NCBI GenBank assembly: GCA_032095175.1
Contig: DAMCZI010000032.1
Span: 1 to 54,861, forward strand
Direction of reading: 5' to 3'
From: DAMCZI01 sp032095175
Lineage (GTDB): Bacteria; Bacillota; Clostridia; Clostridiales; Caloramatoraceae
DNA length: 54,861 bases
The position numbers and the translations under genes were made by a program. Positions 9,017 through 16,319 of the stretch are shown in pieces. The first letter of the stretch is position 1. Each line of letters starts with the position of its first letter. The notes below the pieces were generated by a model. It had not been told where the DNA came from. It searched no databases and saw nothing but the letters and a program-made list of their open reading frames with translations.

Positions 9017-9208
9017 GTGTCAAGAAGATGCGAGATTTGTAATAAAGGTGTTGTTTTTGGACATCAGATAAGTCATGCAGACAATAAATCAAACAGATCA
9101 TGGGCCCCAAACATAAAGAAGGTTAAGGCAATCGTTGATGGATCTCCAAAGAGAATATGTGTTTGTACTAGATGCCTACGTTCAGGAAAAGTACAGCGTG
9201 CTCTTTAA
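9017..9208 (+). CDS. rpmB: 50S ribosomal protein L28
   Basis: A 63-residue ribosomal protein of the large subunit. It is the zinc-binding (C+) form: CEIC at residues 5-8 and CVCTRC near 49-54 supply the four cysteines. The GTG at 9017 is chosen because AAGGAGGTG lies seven bases upstream and the product matches the family from its first residue. The open frame upstream is a hydrophobic artefact. It forms its own transcription unit, divergent from asp23, with a terminator directly after the stop. Confidence 0.97.
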   Translation: MSRRCEICNKGVVFGHQISHADNKSNRSWAPNIKKVKAIVDGSPKRICVCTRCLRSGKVQRAL

Positions 9209-9209
9209 T

Positions 9210-9245
9210 AAAAAATGTGCTTAAATGCACATTTTTTATTTTTTG
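9210..9245 (+). terminator. Intrinsic terminator of rpmB
   Basis: AAAAAATGTGC and GCACATTTTTT form a stem around a six-base loop immediately after rpmB, followed by a T-rich run. Confidence 0.9.
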
Positions 9246-9294
9246 TATTTTTTAAATCTATATAGAATTTTACAGCATGAATAATAGCAAAAAT

Positions 9295-9471
9295 TTATAA
9301 CAACCATGTCTTAATTGCATATATTATGCACCCAACTCCAACACATACAACCCATATCCAAAAGGGTAAAACTATAACTGCAATCATTCCTATCCCAATG
9401 GAGCCAACTATTATTCCAATAATATTAAACTTAGGCCATTTTTTAAAACATCCCCTTTTAAACCAGCTCAA
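9295..9471 (-). CDS. Small membrane protein, paralogue of its neighbour
   Basis: A 58-residue protein with a basic N-terminus (KRGCFKKWPK) and two hydrophobic stretches. It carries the motif LPFWIWVV in the second, matching IPLWVWIV in the neighbouring 49-residue protein. I start it at TTG 9471 because GGAGG is eight bases upstream; a TTG two codons earlier is too close to that site. Topology suggests two helices in the cytoplasmic membrane. I do not recognise a function. Confidence 0.6.
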   Translation of the reverse strand: MSWFKRGCFKKWPKFNIIGIIVGSIGIGMIAVIVLPFWIWVVCVGVGCIIYAIKTWLL

Positions 9472-9495
9472 CTTCAATTCCTCCAGAAAAAATTA

Positions 9496-9645
9496 CTATT
9501 TATATATGTTTATTCCTGTAACTATTAAAATAATCCCAAATGCTACTATCCAAACCCATAATGGAATCCACCAAATTATTATTCCTGCACCTAAAGCGAT
9601 AATTATGTATGAAAATATGTTTCTGTGCCTTCTTTTCATATACAT
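9496..9645 (-). CDS. Small membrane protein, 49 residues
   Basis: Begins MYMKRRHRNIFSY, followed by two hydrophobic helices with the aromatic motif WWIPLWVWIV, and ends TGINIYK. The upstream sequence AGGGGGCG is an acceptable ribosome binding site. It lies 24 bp before its larger paralogue and they are probably co-transcribed. Two tandem copies of the same architecture with matching Pro-aromatic motifs argue that both are real genes. Function unknown. Confidence 0.55.
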   Translation of the reverse strand: MYMKRRHRNIFSYIIIALGAGIIIWWIPLWVWIVAFGIILIVTGINIYK

Positions 9646-9711
9646 TTTTTCGCCCCCTGGTCGAATATAATCTACTCTATTCTATGCAGCAGACTTATAA
9701 ATTGATACAAC

Positions 9712-9874
9712 AAGGAGCTTTTGCACAAAGAAAGGTAATCCCTTATATTCCCCGGTAGCAGGCACTTGAGTTATGCGTTATTAGATAATATAATCTTAAA
9801 AGATGCTTTTTTCTTAAATAACTCATAACTCAAGAGCCTGTCACCTAGATATACGTGTTGTGCAAAAGCTCCTT
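9712..9874. repeat. Nested palindrome including ACAGGCACTT-family copy 2
   Basis: The outer arms are a perfect 17-bp inverted repeat (AAGGAGCTTTTGCACAA at 9712-9728 against 9858-9874). Nested inside is an imperfect palindrome at 9754-9844 whose ends, GCAGGCACTTGAG and CTCAAGAGCCTG, match the copies at 4072 and 33771. The outer motif reappears in part at 29388 (AAGGAGCTTTTGCCCAA), near the RAYT gene. Confidence 0.85.
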
Positions 9875-9881
9875 CATATTT

Positions 9882-10529
9882 TTATTTATCTTTGTATTCC
9901 AATTCCTTTATTACAAGTAATTCTCCAGATTCGATTGAAATTTCACAGGTCTCTTCAAGCATTACATTTGAAATTCCAAGAGGCCTTCCAAATTCAAGCA
10001 CTGCATTGTTTAAAGGATATTTTAAACTCTTTGTAGAGACCCCAACTCCATCCCCCTTAAAGGGAATAATAGAAACAGTATCTCCTATTTTGCCTTTAAG
10101 CTTTATTTTATCGCTGCATAAATAAATAACACAGTCATCACAGGCAATATACCCATCTGCTCCATATTTTTTTATCATGTTAAGAAGCCCTATATTCCCT
10201 AATGTATGATCAATACGTTTCCCTGTCATACCCAAAAGACATATTTCATTGCATCCTATTTCAATTGCTTTTATTATGCATAACTCAGCATCTGTAAAGT
10301 CCTTTTCCTTCGGGTATCGAATTATCTTCGAATCTTTAGCAGAAAAATGTTTTAAAATTTCTTCATCAATTGAATCAAAATCACCGATTAAATAATTAGG
10401 TACAACATCAGCCCTATAGGCGTATTCGGCACCTCCATCGGCACAGAGTACATAATCAGCTGAAGCACACTCATTTTTTACAATATCAATGCTGTCAACC
10501 TGACCATGTGCTATTATGGCTGCTTTCAT
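9882..10529 (-). CDS. thiN: Thiamine diphosphokinase
   Basis: Transfers pyrophosphate from ATP to thiamine, giving thiamine diphosphate. It has 215 residues. The DGGAEYA segment (about residues 31-37), GDFDSID (near 49-55) with its metal-binding Asp residues, the PKEKDFTDAELC motif (near 73-84) and GMTGKRIDH (near 99-107) are all characteristic. It overlaps rpe by 4 nt (ATGA), so it is translationally coupled at the end of prkC-rsgA-rpe-thiN, a standard Firmicutes order. No TPP riboswitch is visible ahead of the operon. Confidence 0.96.
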   Translation of the reverse strand: MKAAIIAHGQVDSIDIVKNECASADYVLCADGGAEYAYRADVVPNYLIGDFDSIDEEILKHFSAKDSKIIRYPKEKDFTDAELCIIKAIEIGCNEICLLGMTGKRIDHTLGNIGLLNMIKKYGADGYIACDDCVIYLCSDKIKLKGKIGDTVSIIPFKGDGVGVSTKSLKYPLNNAVLEFGRPLGISNVMLEETCEISIESGELLVIKELEYKDK

Positions 10530-11185
10530 TTTGCATCACCAATTCTTTTAAATTCCTTTATTCTTCCTTCAACATCATCGCATCCAAATACTGCAGAACC
10601 TGCAACTATTACATTTGCACCTGCATCTACAACCCTTTTTACGTTATTTAGATTTACTCCTCCATCTACCTCTATATCTACCTTTAATCCTCTTTCATCT
10701 ATCATAGCTTTTAGTTTTTCTATTTTTCTTAGTGTTCCTTCAATAAATTTCTGTCCTCCAAAGCCTGGATTTACAGTCATGAGAAGCACCATATCCAAGT
10801 CTTCTAGTACATAATCTATTACCTCAAGTGGGGTAGCAGGATTTAGTGCCACTGCAGCCTTTATTCCATGACTTTTTATATTTTGAATAGTCCTGTGAAG
10901 ATGAACACATGCTTCAGAATGTACTGATATTATATCAGCTCCTGCTTTAACAAATTCTTCAATATATTTATCTGGTTCTTCAATCATAAGATGTACATCA
11001 AATATCATTTTACTTTTTGGTCTTAATGCCTTAGCAACTAGTGGCCCTATAGTTATATTTGGCACAAAGTGGCCATCCATAACATCAATGTGCAAAAGCT
11101 CCGCTCCTGCCCTTTCAACCATTGAAACATCATTGGATAAATTGCTAAAATTAGCAGATAAAATTGATGGCGCTAATTTAATCAT
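10526..11185 (-). CDS. rpe: Ribulose-phosphate 3-epimerase
   Basis: Interconverts ribulose 5-phosphate and xylulose 5-phosphate in the pentose phosphate pathway. It is a TIM barrel of 219 residues with the opening APSILSANF, metal-site HIDVMDGHFVPN (about residues 32-43), DVHLMIE (near 64), VNPGFGGQKF (near 138-147) and DGGVN (near 174). It overlaps rsgA by 1 nt and thiN by 4 nt, so the three are tightly coupled. Confidence 0.98.
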   Translation of the reverse strand: MIKLAPSILSANFSNLSNDVSMVERAGAELLHIDVMDGHFVPNITIGPLVAKALRPKSKMIFDVHLMIEEPDKYIEEFVKAGADIISVHSEACVHLHRTIQNIKSHGIKAAVALNPATPLEVIDYVLEDLDMVLLMTVNPGFGGQKFIEGTLRKIEKLKAMIDERGLKVDIEVDGGVNLNNVKRVVDAGANVIVAGSAVFGCDDVEGRIKEFKRIGDAK

Positions 11186-12063
11186 TATCTTGTCCTCCTG
11201 TTTTCTCGTAATTCCTTAAGTATCTCTATATATGCATCATATCTTTCAACGGGTATTGACCCATTTTCAACTTCTTCCTTTATTCTGCAGAAGCTTTCCT
11301 TATTATGAAGACAGGATGAAAATTTACATTTGCCAATATAATCATTAAATTCCTTAAAAGCATACTGAAGCTCTCCAGGTTCTATAAAACCTATATCAAC
11401 CGATGAGAATCCTGGTGTATCAACAACATATGTGTCCTTTGACACCTCTATCAATTCAGCATGTCTTGTTGTATGCTTTCCCCTGTCAACTTTTTTACTT
11501 ATTTCACCAGTGGCCATTTTTAACTTATTTTGAAGATGGTTAAATAGGGTAGATTTCCCAGCCCCTGATGGCCCTGTTAAAACAGATATTTTTCCTGAAA
11601 GCAATTCCTTTATTTTTTCAATACCTTCTCCATCAAGAGCCTTAGTTTTTATAACTCTATAACCTATTTTTTCATAAATAGCCGCTGTCCTTTCATATAT
11701 TCCCTCATCATCAAGGTCAGCCTTGTTAAAGCATATAGCAGCATCAAGGCCATTATGCTCTATCTGAATTAGGAGTTTATTTAACAGAGTATAATTTATA
11801 TCCGGTTTTTTTAGTGCAAATATAACTATGGCTTGATCTATGTTTGCAATTAAAGGTCTAATAAGTTGGCTTTTTCTAGGCGTTATTTCATCAACAATCC
11901 CATGATTGGAATCAACAAGTTCTATGACCACCCTGTCACCAACTATAGGAGATAATCCTTCCTTTCTGAATCTACCCCTTGCCTTACATTCAATTATAGA
12001 TCCATTTCCAATATCAACATAGTAAAAACCTGCAATACCTCTTATTATTACTCCTTCGTGCAT
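11185..12063 (-). CDS. rsgA: Ribosome small subunit-dependent GTPase A
   Basis: A circularly permuted GTPase that checks late maturation of the 30S subunit. In 292 residues it has an N-terminal OB fold, G4 FNKADL (near 111) placed before the P-loop GPSGAGKST (near 163), G3 DTPGF (near 208), and a C-terminal Zn knuckle CKFSSCLHNKESFC. AGGA precedes the ATG. The gene would normally follow prkC directly. Here the iscB unit separates them, so its transcription may now depend on read-through of, or promoters in, that insert. Confidence 0.97.
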   Translation of the reverse strand: MHEGVIIRGIAGFYYVDIGNGSIIECKARGRFRKEGLSPIVGDRVVIELVDSNHGIVDEITPRKSQLIRPLIANIDQAIVIFALKKPDINYTLLNKLLIQIEHNGLDAAICFNKADLDDEGIYERTAAIYEKIGYRVIKTKALDGEGIEKIKELLSGKISVLTGPSGAGKSTLFNHLQNKLKMATGEISKKVDRGKHTTRHAELIEVSKDTYVVDTPGFSSVDIGFIEPGELQYAFKEFNDYIGKCKFSSCLHNKESFCRIKEEVENGSIPVERYDAYIEILKELRENRRTR

Positions 12064-12141
12064 AAATTCCTGGTTAGAAAAACCTAGACAAACCTAATCA
12101 GTACCTCCTTTTTATTTATTTATAATTCTCTAGGTTTTAGT

Positions 12142-13383
12142 TTAGAGCCAGTAAATTTTATTAAATCGCCATAATAACTTACAAGATTTAATACTATACC
12201 TTTTTAAAATTCTCCCATCTGTTGTGGTGATATTACATTGTATCTTTGCTTGGTATAATGCTGTGATATATCCTATATAGATTTCTCCATTTTTCTTGGT
12301 ATACTTAATTAAGTCCCTATGTTTAAAACCTAAACATTCTTTTATATTAGCCTTAGATTTTCTTCCCATAGGTCTTATAATCCAGTCTTTTATATTACAT
12401 TGTTCGGGCTGAATAGATAAATCAGTTATCACGAGAGCATCATTACTATGAGATTTTTCAACATTGCTGTTAATACGTTTATTTGCTGTATCTCCACCAT
12501 TAGTTAAAATCAATGTACCCAACTTTTTTAATTCATTTCTCAAATAGTTTTTACCCTGCATTACATGCTGTGCATAATCAAACCTTACATTTTTTCCTTT
12601 TATAATCAAATAATATTTATTAGTAAACTCTATTTCTCGATCTTCTGTTTTATCATGGCAATTACTACATAAGGCGATTAAATTATTTAGCGTATTAGCA
12701 CCGCAATAAGGGTATCTTTTGGGAGTAATATGGTGTACTTCTAACATACAATTCTGCTTGCCGCATTCCTGGCAAGTAAAATTATCTCTTACTAATGTTG
12801 CTTTTCTTAAATTTTCATCAAGTCTATTGGATTTTTGATACTGCCATTTATATAGTTCATGTCCTCCAGTTAATACTCTTATATCAATAGCAACATCTTC
12901 AAGGTGATATTCTGATATATCAATCCATTTATTTAATTGGTTAATTACTCGTAAAATAGCATCTTTCTTTTGTTTAATACTTGGAGCAATTCTATTATCT
13001 CTTTTGCTATTACTACGATTATCAAACCTTGCAGGTCTATATCTTTTCTCATTTCTCTTATAGCGTCTATACCCACGTCTTACATCCATTAAATGTTTCA
13101 CATCTTGTCTTTGTTCAATAACACCTTTAAATACAGGTTTATTCTTTGTTTCACATTGTTGTACTATAGCAATACCAACATATAATGAACCATCATCAAT
13201 TCCACAAACAAAATGAGAATCATCTTGTTTATCGTGTGTCACTTCTTTGTTAAGTCTAATAACCATTGGATATTTTGACACTAATTCTGCCCTTTGTTTT
13301 CTTATTAAATACCAACCTTTATTAATTTTTGTAGGGCTTAACTTTCTATTGTTTTTATCTAACACAAAACAATAGTTGGTCAT
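12142..13383 (-). CDS. iscB: IscB-type RNA-guided HNH/RuvC endonuclease
   Basis: A 413-residue protein with the full IscB layout. An N-terminal PLMP-like domain (CFVLDKNNRKLSPTKIN) lacks the literal PLMP motif. RuvC-I follows (CGIDDGS, Asp63), then the arginine-rich bridge helix RRGYRRYKRNEKRYR (about 102-116) and RuvC-II around residues 162-170. There Asp167 stands where family members usually have Glu. The HNH insert has C204/C207, H217-H218, N234, C239/C242 and H243. RuvC-III is KSHSNDALVI (His312, Asp315), and a beta-rich C-terminal domain is the likely target-motif interaction region. IscB proteins, ancestors of Cas9, cut DNA guided by an omega-RNA encoded just upstream. AAGGAGA precedes the ATG. 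Older annotation calls this an RRXRR or HNH protein. Confidence 0.88.
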   Translation of the reverse strand: MTNYCFVLDKNNRKLSPTKINKGWYLIRKQRAELVSKYPMVIRLNKEVTHDKQDDSHFVCGIDDGSLYVGIAIVQQCETKNKPVFKGVIEQRQDVKHLMDVRRGYRRYKRNEKRYRPARFDNRSNSKRDNRIAPSIKQKKDAILRVINQLNKWIDISEYHLEDVAIDIRVLTGGHELYKWQYQKSNRLDENLRKATLVRDNFTCQECGKQNCMLEVHHITPKRYPYCGANTLNNLIALCSNCHDKTEDREIEFTNKYYLIIKGKNVRFDYAQHVMQGKNYLRNELKKLGTLILTNGGDTANKRINSNVEKSHSNDALVITDLSIQPEQCNIKDWIIRPMGRKSKANIKECLGFKHRDLIKYTKKNGEIYIGYITALYQAKIQCNITTTDGRILKRYSIKSCKLLWRFNKIYWL

Positions 13384-13663
13384 TTCTAACCAATCTCCTT
13401 TCGGGAATTTTCCTTCTTGCCAATGACAATATAATGCACATATATTTTTGGTGTTTGACTACAGGACATTAGTAGTCGGTCATCCTCAATATTCATAGAG
13501 CTTCAGACTGATGGATACATCCGAAGGTATGTCTTTAGCATTTATACAATCGTAGTTCATCGTGCTGGATTATTTTCATAATCCTACACTCACTTAGGCT
13601 TGAAAACATCAAACTATCAACTACACAAAAGATAAATGCCCACTTTTGCATAGTTTTGTCTAG
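13384..13663 (-). ncRNA. Candidate IscB omega-RNA
   Basis: About 280 nt directly upstream of iscB are non-coding but strongly folded on the minus strand. An outer stem GCATTTAT/ATAAATGC (13632-13639 with 13538-13545) encloses GTAGTT/AACTAC (13619-13624 with 13552-13557). Inside that is a 7-bp hairpin GGATTAT-GAAA-ATAATCC (13567-13584). A further hairpin GACTAC/GTAGTC lies at 13457-13477, and a CTTCGG-capped stem lies around 13510-13535. Position, length and nested architecture fit an IscB omega-RNA. The guide would be the flanking sequence just above 13663. Homology was not tested. Confidence 0.65.
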
Positions 13664-13690
13664 TTATCTAACAACAGTTTGAAGTTTCTC

Positions 13691-15421
13691 TTATTGATTA
13701 CCCTGAGTACTCTGGTTATTTTGATTATCTTGACCTTCCTGTCCTGTGGTACTGCCTTCTCCACTTTCTGTTTCTATTCTGTTAATCGTAATATTAATGA
13801 TTGTGCCTTCTCTTACTTCTTTACCACCTGATATATCCTGAGCAATAACAACATCATTTATATACTTACTATTGGAATCATAAGAAATGCTTCCAAGTAT
13901 CAGCTTATAATCTTTCAGAGCCTTTTCAGCATCTGCTCTTGTTCGTCCTATTAATATTGGGACTGTAGTATTTCTAATCTCTGGTCCCTTGCTAATTGAT
14001 ATCGATACCTCTGTACCTTCTTCAACTTCTGTATTAGCTGGTGGATTTTGCTCTATTATCAGGTCGTTTTTAACAGTATCACTATTTTTATATTCAATCT
14101 TTCCCATTTTAAGTTTATACTGTTCCATCATACTATTTGCAAAATTGATATCCTGGTTTGTTACATCAGGAACCTTAACCATCTTTTTTCCTGAACTTAT
14201 TATTACTGTAACAATTGAATTTTCTTTTACTGTTGTTCCTTCTTCAGGATTAACCCTAATTACCTCTCCAGCAGGTACATCAACATTTTCTTCATTCTCA
14301 ACTTCAATTTTAAGTTTAGAATCCACTAGAGCCTTTCTAGCTTCCTCTTCCTTGAGTCCAACCAGTTTTGGAACAACCGTATCCTTAACTACCAATAGCT
14401 TGCTAAAAGCAAAATATGTGGCTCCTCCAATTATACAAAAAGTCAATACCCCCAATGCAATTTTCAATGCAAGGCTGCTTTTACTCTTTCTCTTTGCTTT
14501 TCCTTTTTCTTTTTCTATTGCCTTATCAATCTCTTCAACAGGTATTATTCTTGTTTTCTCATCTACAACTGGTGAAGTATAAAGCTGTGAGTTAGGAGAT
14601 GCTAAAGCTTTGTTAATATCATTTATCATTTCTCTGGCACTCTGGTATCTCTTGCTTGTATCCTTCTCCATTGCCCTTAATACAATATCATTGACTGCCT
14701 TAGGAATACTAGGATCATGTCCAGTAGGTTCTATTAAACTTTCCTGAATATGCTTAATTGCTACTGTAACAGGGCTTTCTGCATCATAGGGCAGTTTTCC
14801 TGTAATCATTTCATACATAACTACGCCAAGGGAATAAATATCTGTTCTATGATCAATAAATCCTCCCCTTGCCTGTTCTGGTGAAAAATAATGTACAGAC
14901 CCCATTACAGTCCCTGTGTTTGTCATTGTTATCGAGGAAGATGCTCTTGCTATTCCAAAATCTGTTACCTTTACAATATGATCATCGGTAATTAAAATAT
15001 TATGAGGTTTAATATCCCTGTGGACAATTCCATTCTTATGAGCATTTTCAAGAGCCATTGCTATTTGTCCAACTATTCTCAAGGTTTCATCATACTTAAG
15101 TTTACCATTTTTATTTATATACTCTTTAAGGGTTTGTCCTTGTACATACTCCATTACTATATAATATATACCATCTTCTTCACCAACATCATATATTCCA
15201 ACTATATTAGGATGGGAGAGGCTGGCTGCAGCTAGTGATTCTCTTCTAAATTTTTTTATAAATTCCTCATCCATTGTAAACTCTGGTCTAAGGATCTTTA
15301 CTGCCACATATCTGTTCAGCAATTGGCATCTAGCTTTGTAAACTAATGCCATTCCTCCCTCTCCAATTTTTTCTAAAAGTATATATCTATTTCCTAAAAC
15401 TTTACCTGATAAATTATTCAT
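13691..15421 (-). CDS. prkC: Serine/threonine protein kinase with PASTA repeats (PrkC/Stk)
   Basis: A membrane kinase of 576 residues that senses muropeptides or lipid II and phosphorylates cell-wall and germination targets. The kinase domain has GEGGMALVY (about 18-26), VAVKIL (Lys near 40), HRDIKPHN (near 134) and DFG. One transmembrane helix lies near 340-362. Three extracellular PASTA repeats follow, then a Gln/Asn/Gly-rich tail. The ATG at 15421, preceded by GGAGGGAG, overlaps the stp stop by 8 nt. The stop codon lies just outside the IscB insertion, so the protein appears intact. Confidence 0.96.
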   Translation of the reverse strand: MNNLSGKVLGNRYILLEKIGEGGMALVYKARCQLLNRYVAVKILRPEFTMDEEFIKKFRRESLAAASLSHPNIVGIYDVGEEDGIYYIVMEYVQGQTLKEYINKNGKLKYDETLRIVGQIAMALENAHKNGIVHRDIKPHNILITDDHIVKVTDFGIARASSSITMTNTGTVMGSVHYFSPEQARGGFIDHRTDIYSLGVVMYEMITGKLPYDAESPVTVAIKHIQESLIEPTGHDPSIPKAVNDIVLRAMEKDTSKRYQSAREMINDINKALASPNSQLYTSPVVDEKTRIIPVEEIDKAIEKEKGKAKRKSKSSLALKIALGVLTFCIIGGATYFAFSKLLVVKDTVVPKLVGLKEEEARKALVDSKLKIEVENEENVDVPAGEVIRVNPEEGTTVKENSIVTVIISSGKKMVKVPDVTNQDINFANSMMEQYKLKMGKIEYKNSDTVKNDLIIEQNPPANTEVEEGTEVSISISKGPEIRNTTVPILIGRTRADAEKALKDYKLILGSISYDSNSKYINDVVIAQDISGGKEVREGTIINITINRIETESGEGSTTGQEGQDNQNNQSTQGNQ

Positions 15422-16142
15422 TTTCTCCCTCCTTCCTCGCAATGATAACCGAAATATTATCGCTTCCGCCTCTTTCATTTGCAAGGTCAACTAGTTCATC
15501 TACAGAAGCTTCCATTTTATTCTTTACAATATCAAATATCTCGTGACTATTTAAGTAATTTGTAAGTCCATCTGAGCATATCAAAATCATATCTCCATTA
15601 TTTATATCCATTGATTTTGTATCTACCTCTACATACTCCTCTGTGCCTACAGCCCTTGTTATCAGATTTCTCTGCGGATGACTTATGGCTTCATTTTCAG
15701 TAATGCTGCCATTATCTATCAGCTGCTGCACATAGGAATGATCCTGAGTTATCTTCACTATTCCAACTTTATTTATAAGGTATGCTCTGCTATCACCTAC
15801 ATGTCCAATATATACCTTGTCACAGTATACAAGACAGCAGGTAGCCGTAGTTCCCATACCCTCAAGATTTTCATTTCTCCTTGCCTCATTGTATACTTCA
15901 CTATTTGATGCGTTTATTGCATCATGAAGGAGCTTTTCTATATCAGTATAACTATCAAAATTTTTAAAAATAAACTCTCTTATAGTTGTAGCAGCAATTT
16001 TACTTGCAATTTCACCAGCATTATGTCCTCCCATACCGTCTGCAACAACAAGAAGAGTATACCTTCTTCCCCTTACAGTAACTATATAATCTTGATTTCG
16101 CTCCCTAGTTTTTCCCCTGTCGGTTTTACATCTAATATACAC
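15414..16142 (-). CDS. stp: Stp1/PrpC-type PP2C serine/threonine phosphatase
   Basis: The metal-dependent phosphatase that reverses PrkC phosphorylation. It has 242 residues. The PP2C motifs RNQDY (about 15-19), VVADGMGGHNAG (near 32-43), GHVGDSRAYL (near 114), ICSDGLTNYL (near 189) and the C-terminal GGSDNISVII are all present, giving a complete two-metal site. It is coupled to prkC by an 8-nt overlap, the typical kinase-phosphatase pair. Confidence 0.97.
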   Translation of the reverse strand: MYIRCKTDRGKTRERNQDYIVTVRGRRYTLLVVADGMGGHNAGEIASKIAATTIREFIFKNFDSYTDIEKLLHDAINASNSEVYNEARRNENLEGMGTTATCCLVYCDKVYIGHVGDSRAYLINKVGIVKITQDHSYVQQLIDNGSITENEAISHPQRNLITRAVGTEEYVEVDTKSMDINNGDMILICSDGLTNYLNSHEIFDIVKNKMEASVDELVDLANERGGSDNISVIIARKEGENE

Positions 16143-16198
16143 CGAATCACCCCTTTAAGGATTTTGACCCTATTAAAAATTACTATTTATCATTGAGT

Positions 16199-16288
16199 TA
16201 AGAAGTAAGAGTGAAAAGTGAATAAGTATAATTGCAAAAACTCGAAGAGTTTTATCCTTAACTCTTACCTTTTCACTATTACTTCTTA
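16199..16288. repeat. Palindromic repeat between rlmN and stp
   Basis: Arms TAAGAAGTAAGAGTGAAAAG (16199-16218) and its complement (16269-16288) match over 20 bp with one mismatch. A small inner hairpin AAAACTC/GAGTTTT lies at 16237-16253. The arms are unlike the ACAGGCACTT family. It occupies much of the 177-bp gap between rlmN and stp. Confidence 0.75.
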
Positions 16289-16319
16289 CCTCCTCTACAA
16301 ATTTGTACTTTTCCAACCT

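Larger units (their letters stand above)
12084..13663 (-). mobile_element. IscB-type (ISC) insertion between prkC and rsgA
   Basis: A 1.58-kb insert carrying iscB and its structured leader sits in the normally contiguous prkC-rsgA junction. CTAGACAAA at 12084-12092 is repeated inverted as TTTGTCTAG at 13655-13663 and may mark the ends. A second inverted pair, AAAACCTAGA (12079-12088) and TCTAGGTTTT (12129-12138), lies at the 3' end. There is no tnpA in the insert, so it would need a transposase in trans. The boundaries are inferred, not proven. Confidence 0.55.

Noticed and set aside
9326..9670. Plus-strand frame of about 114 codons
   Set aside because: It is the antisense shadow of the two small membrane genes, which have better ribosome binding sites and mutual similarity.
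10530..12063. TPP riboswitch controlling thiN
   Set aside because: No THI-box sequence is seen ahead of rsgA, rpe or thiN, and thiN is internal to an operon.
13384..13690. CRISPR array or tracrRNA near the Cas9-like gene
   Set aside because: There are no direct repeats with regular spacing; the structure and position fit an IscB omega-RNA instead.
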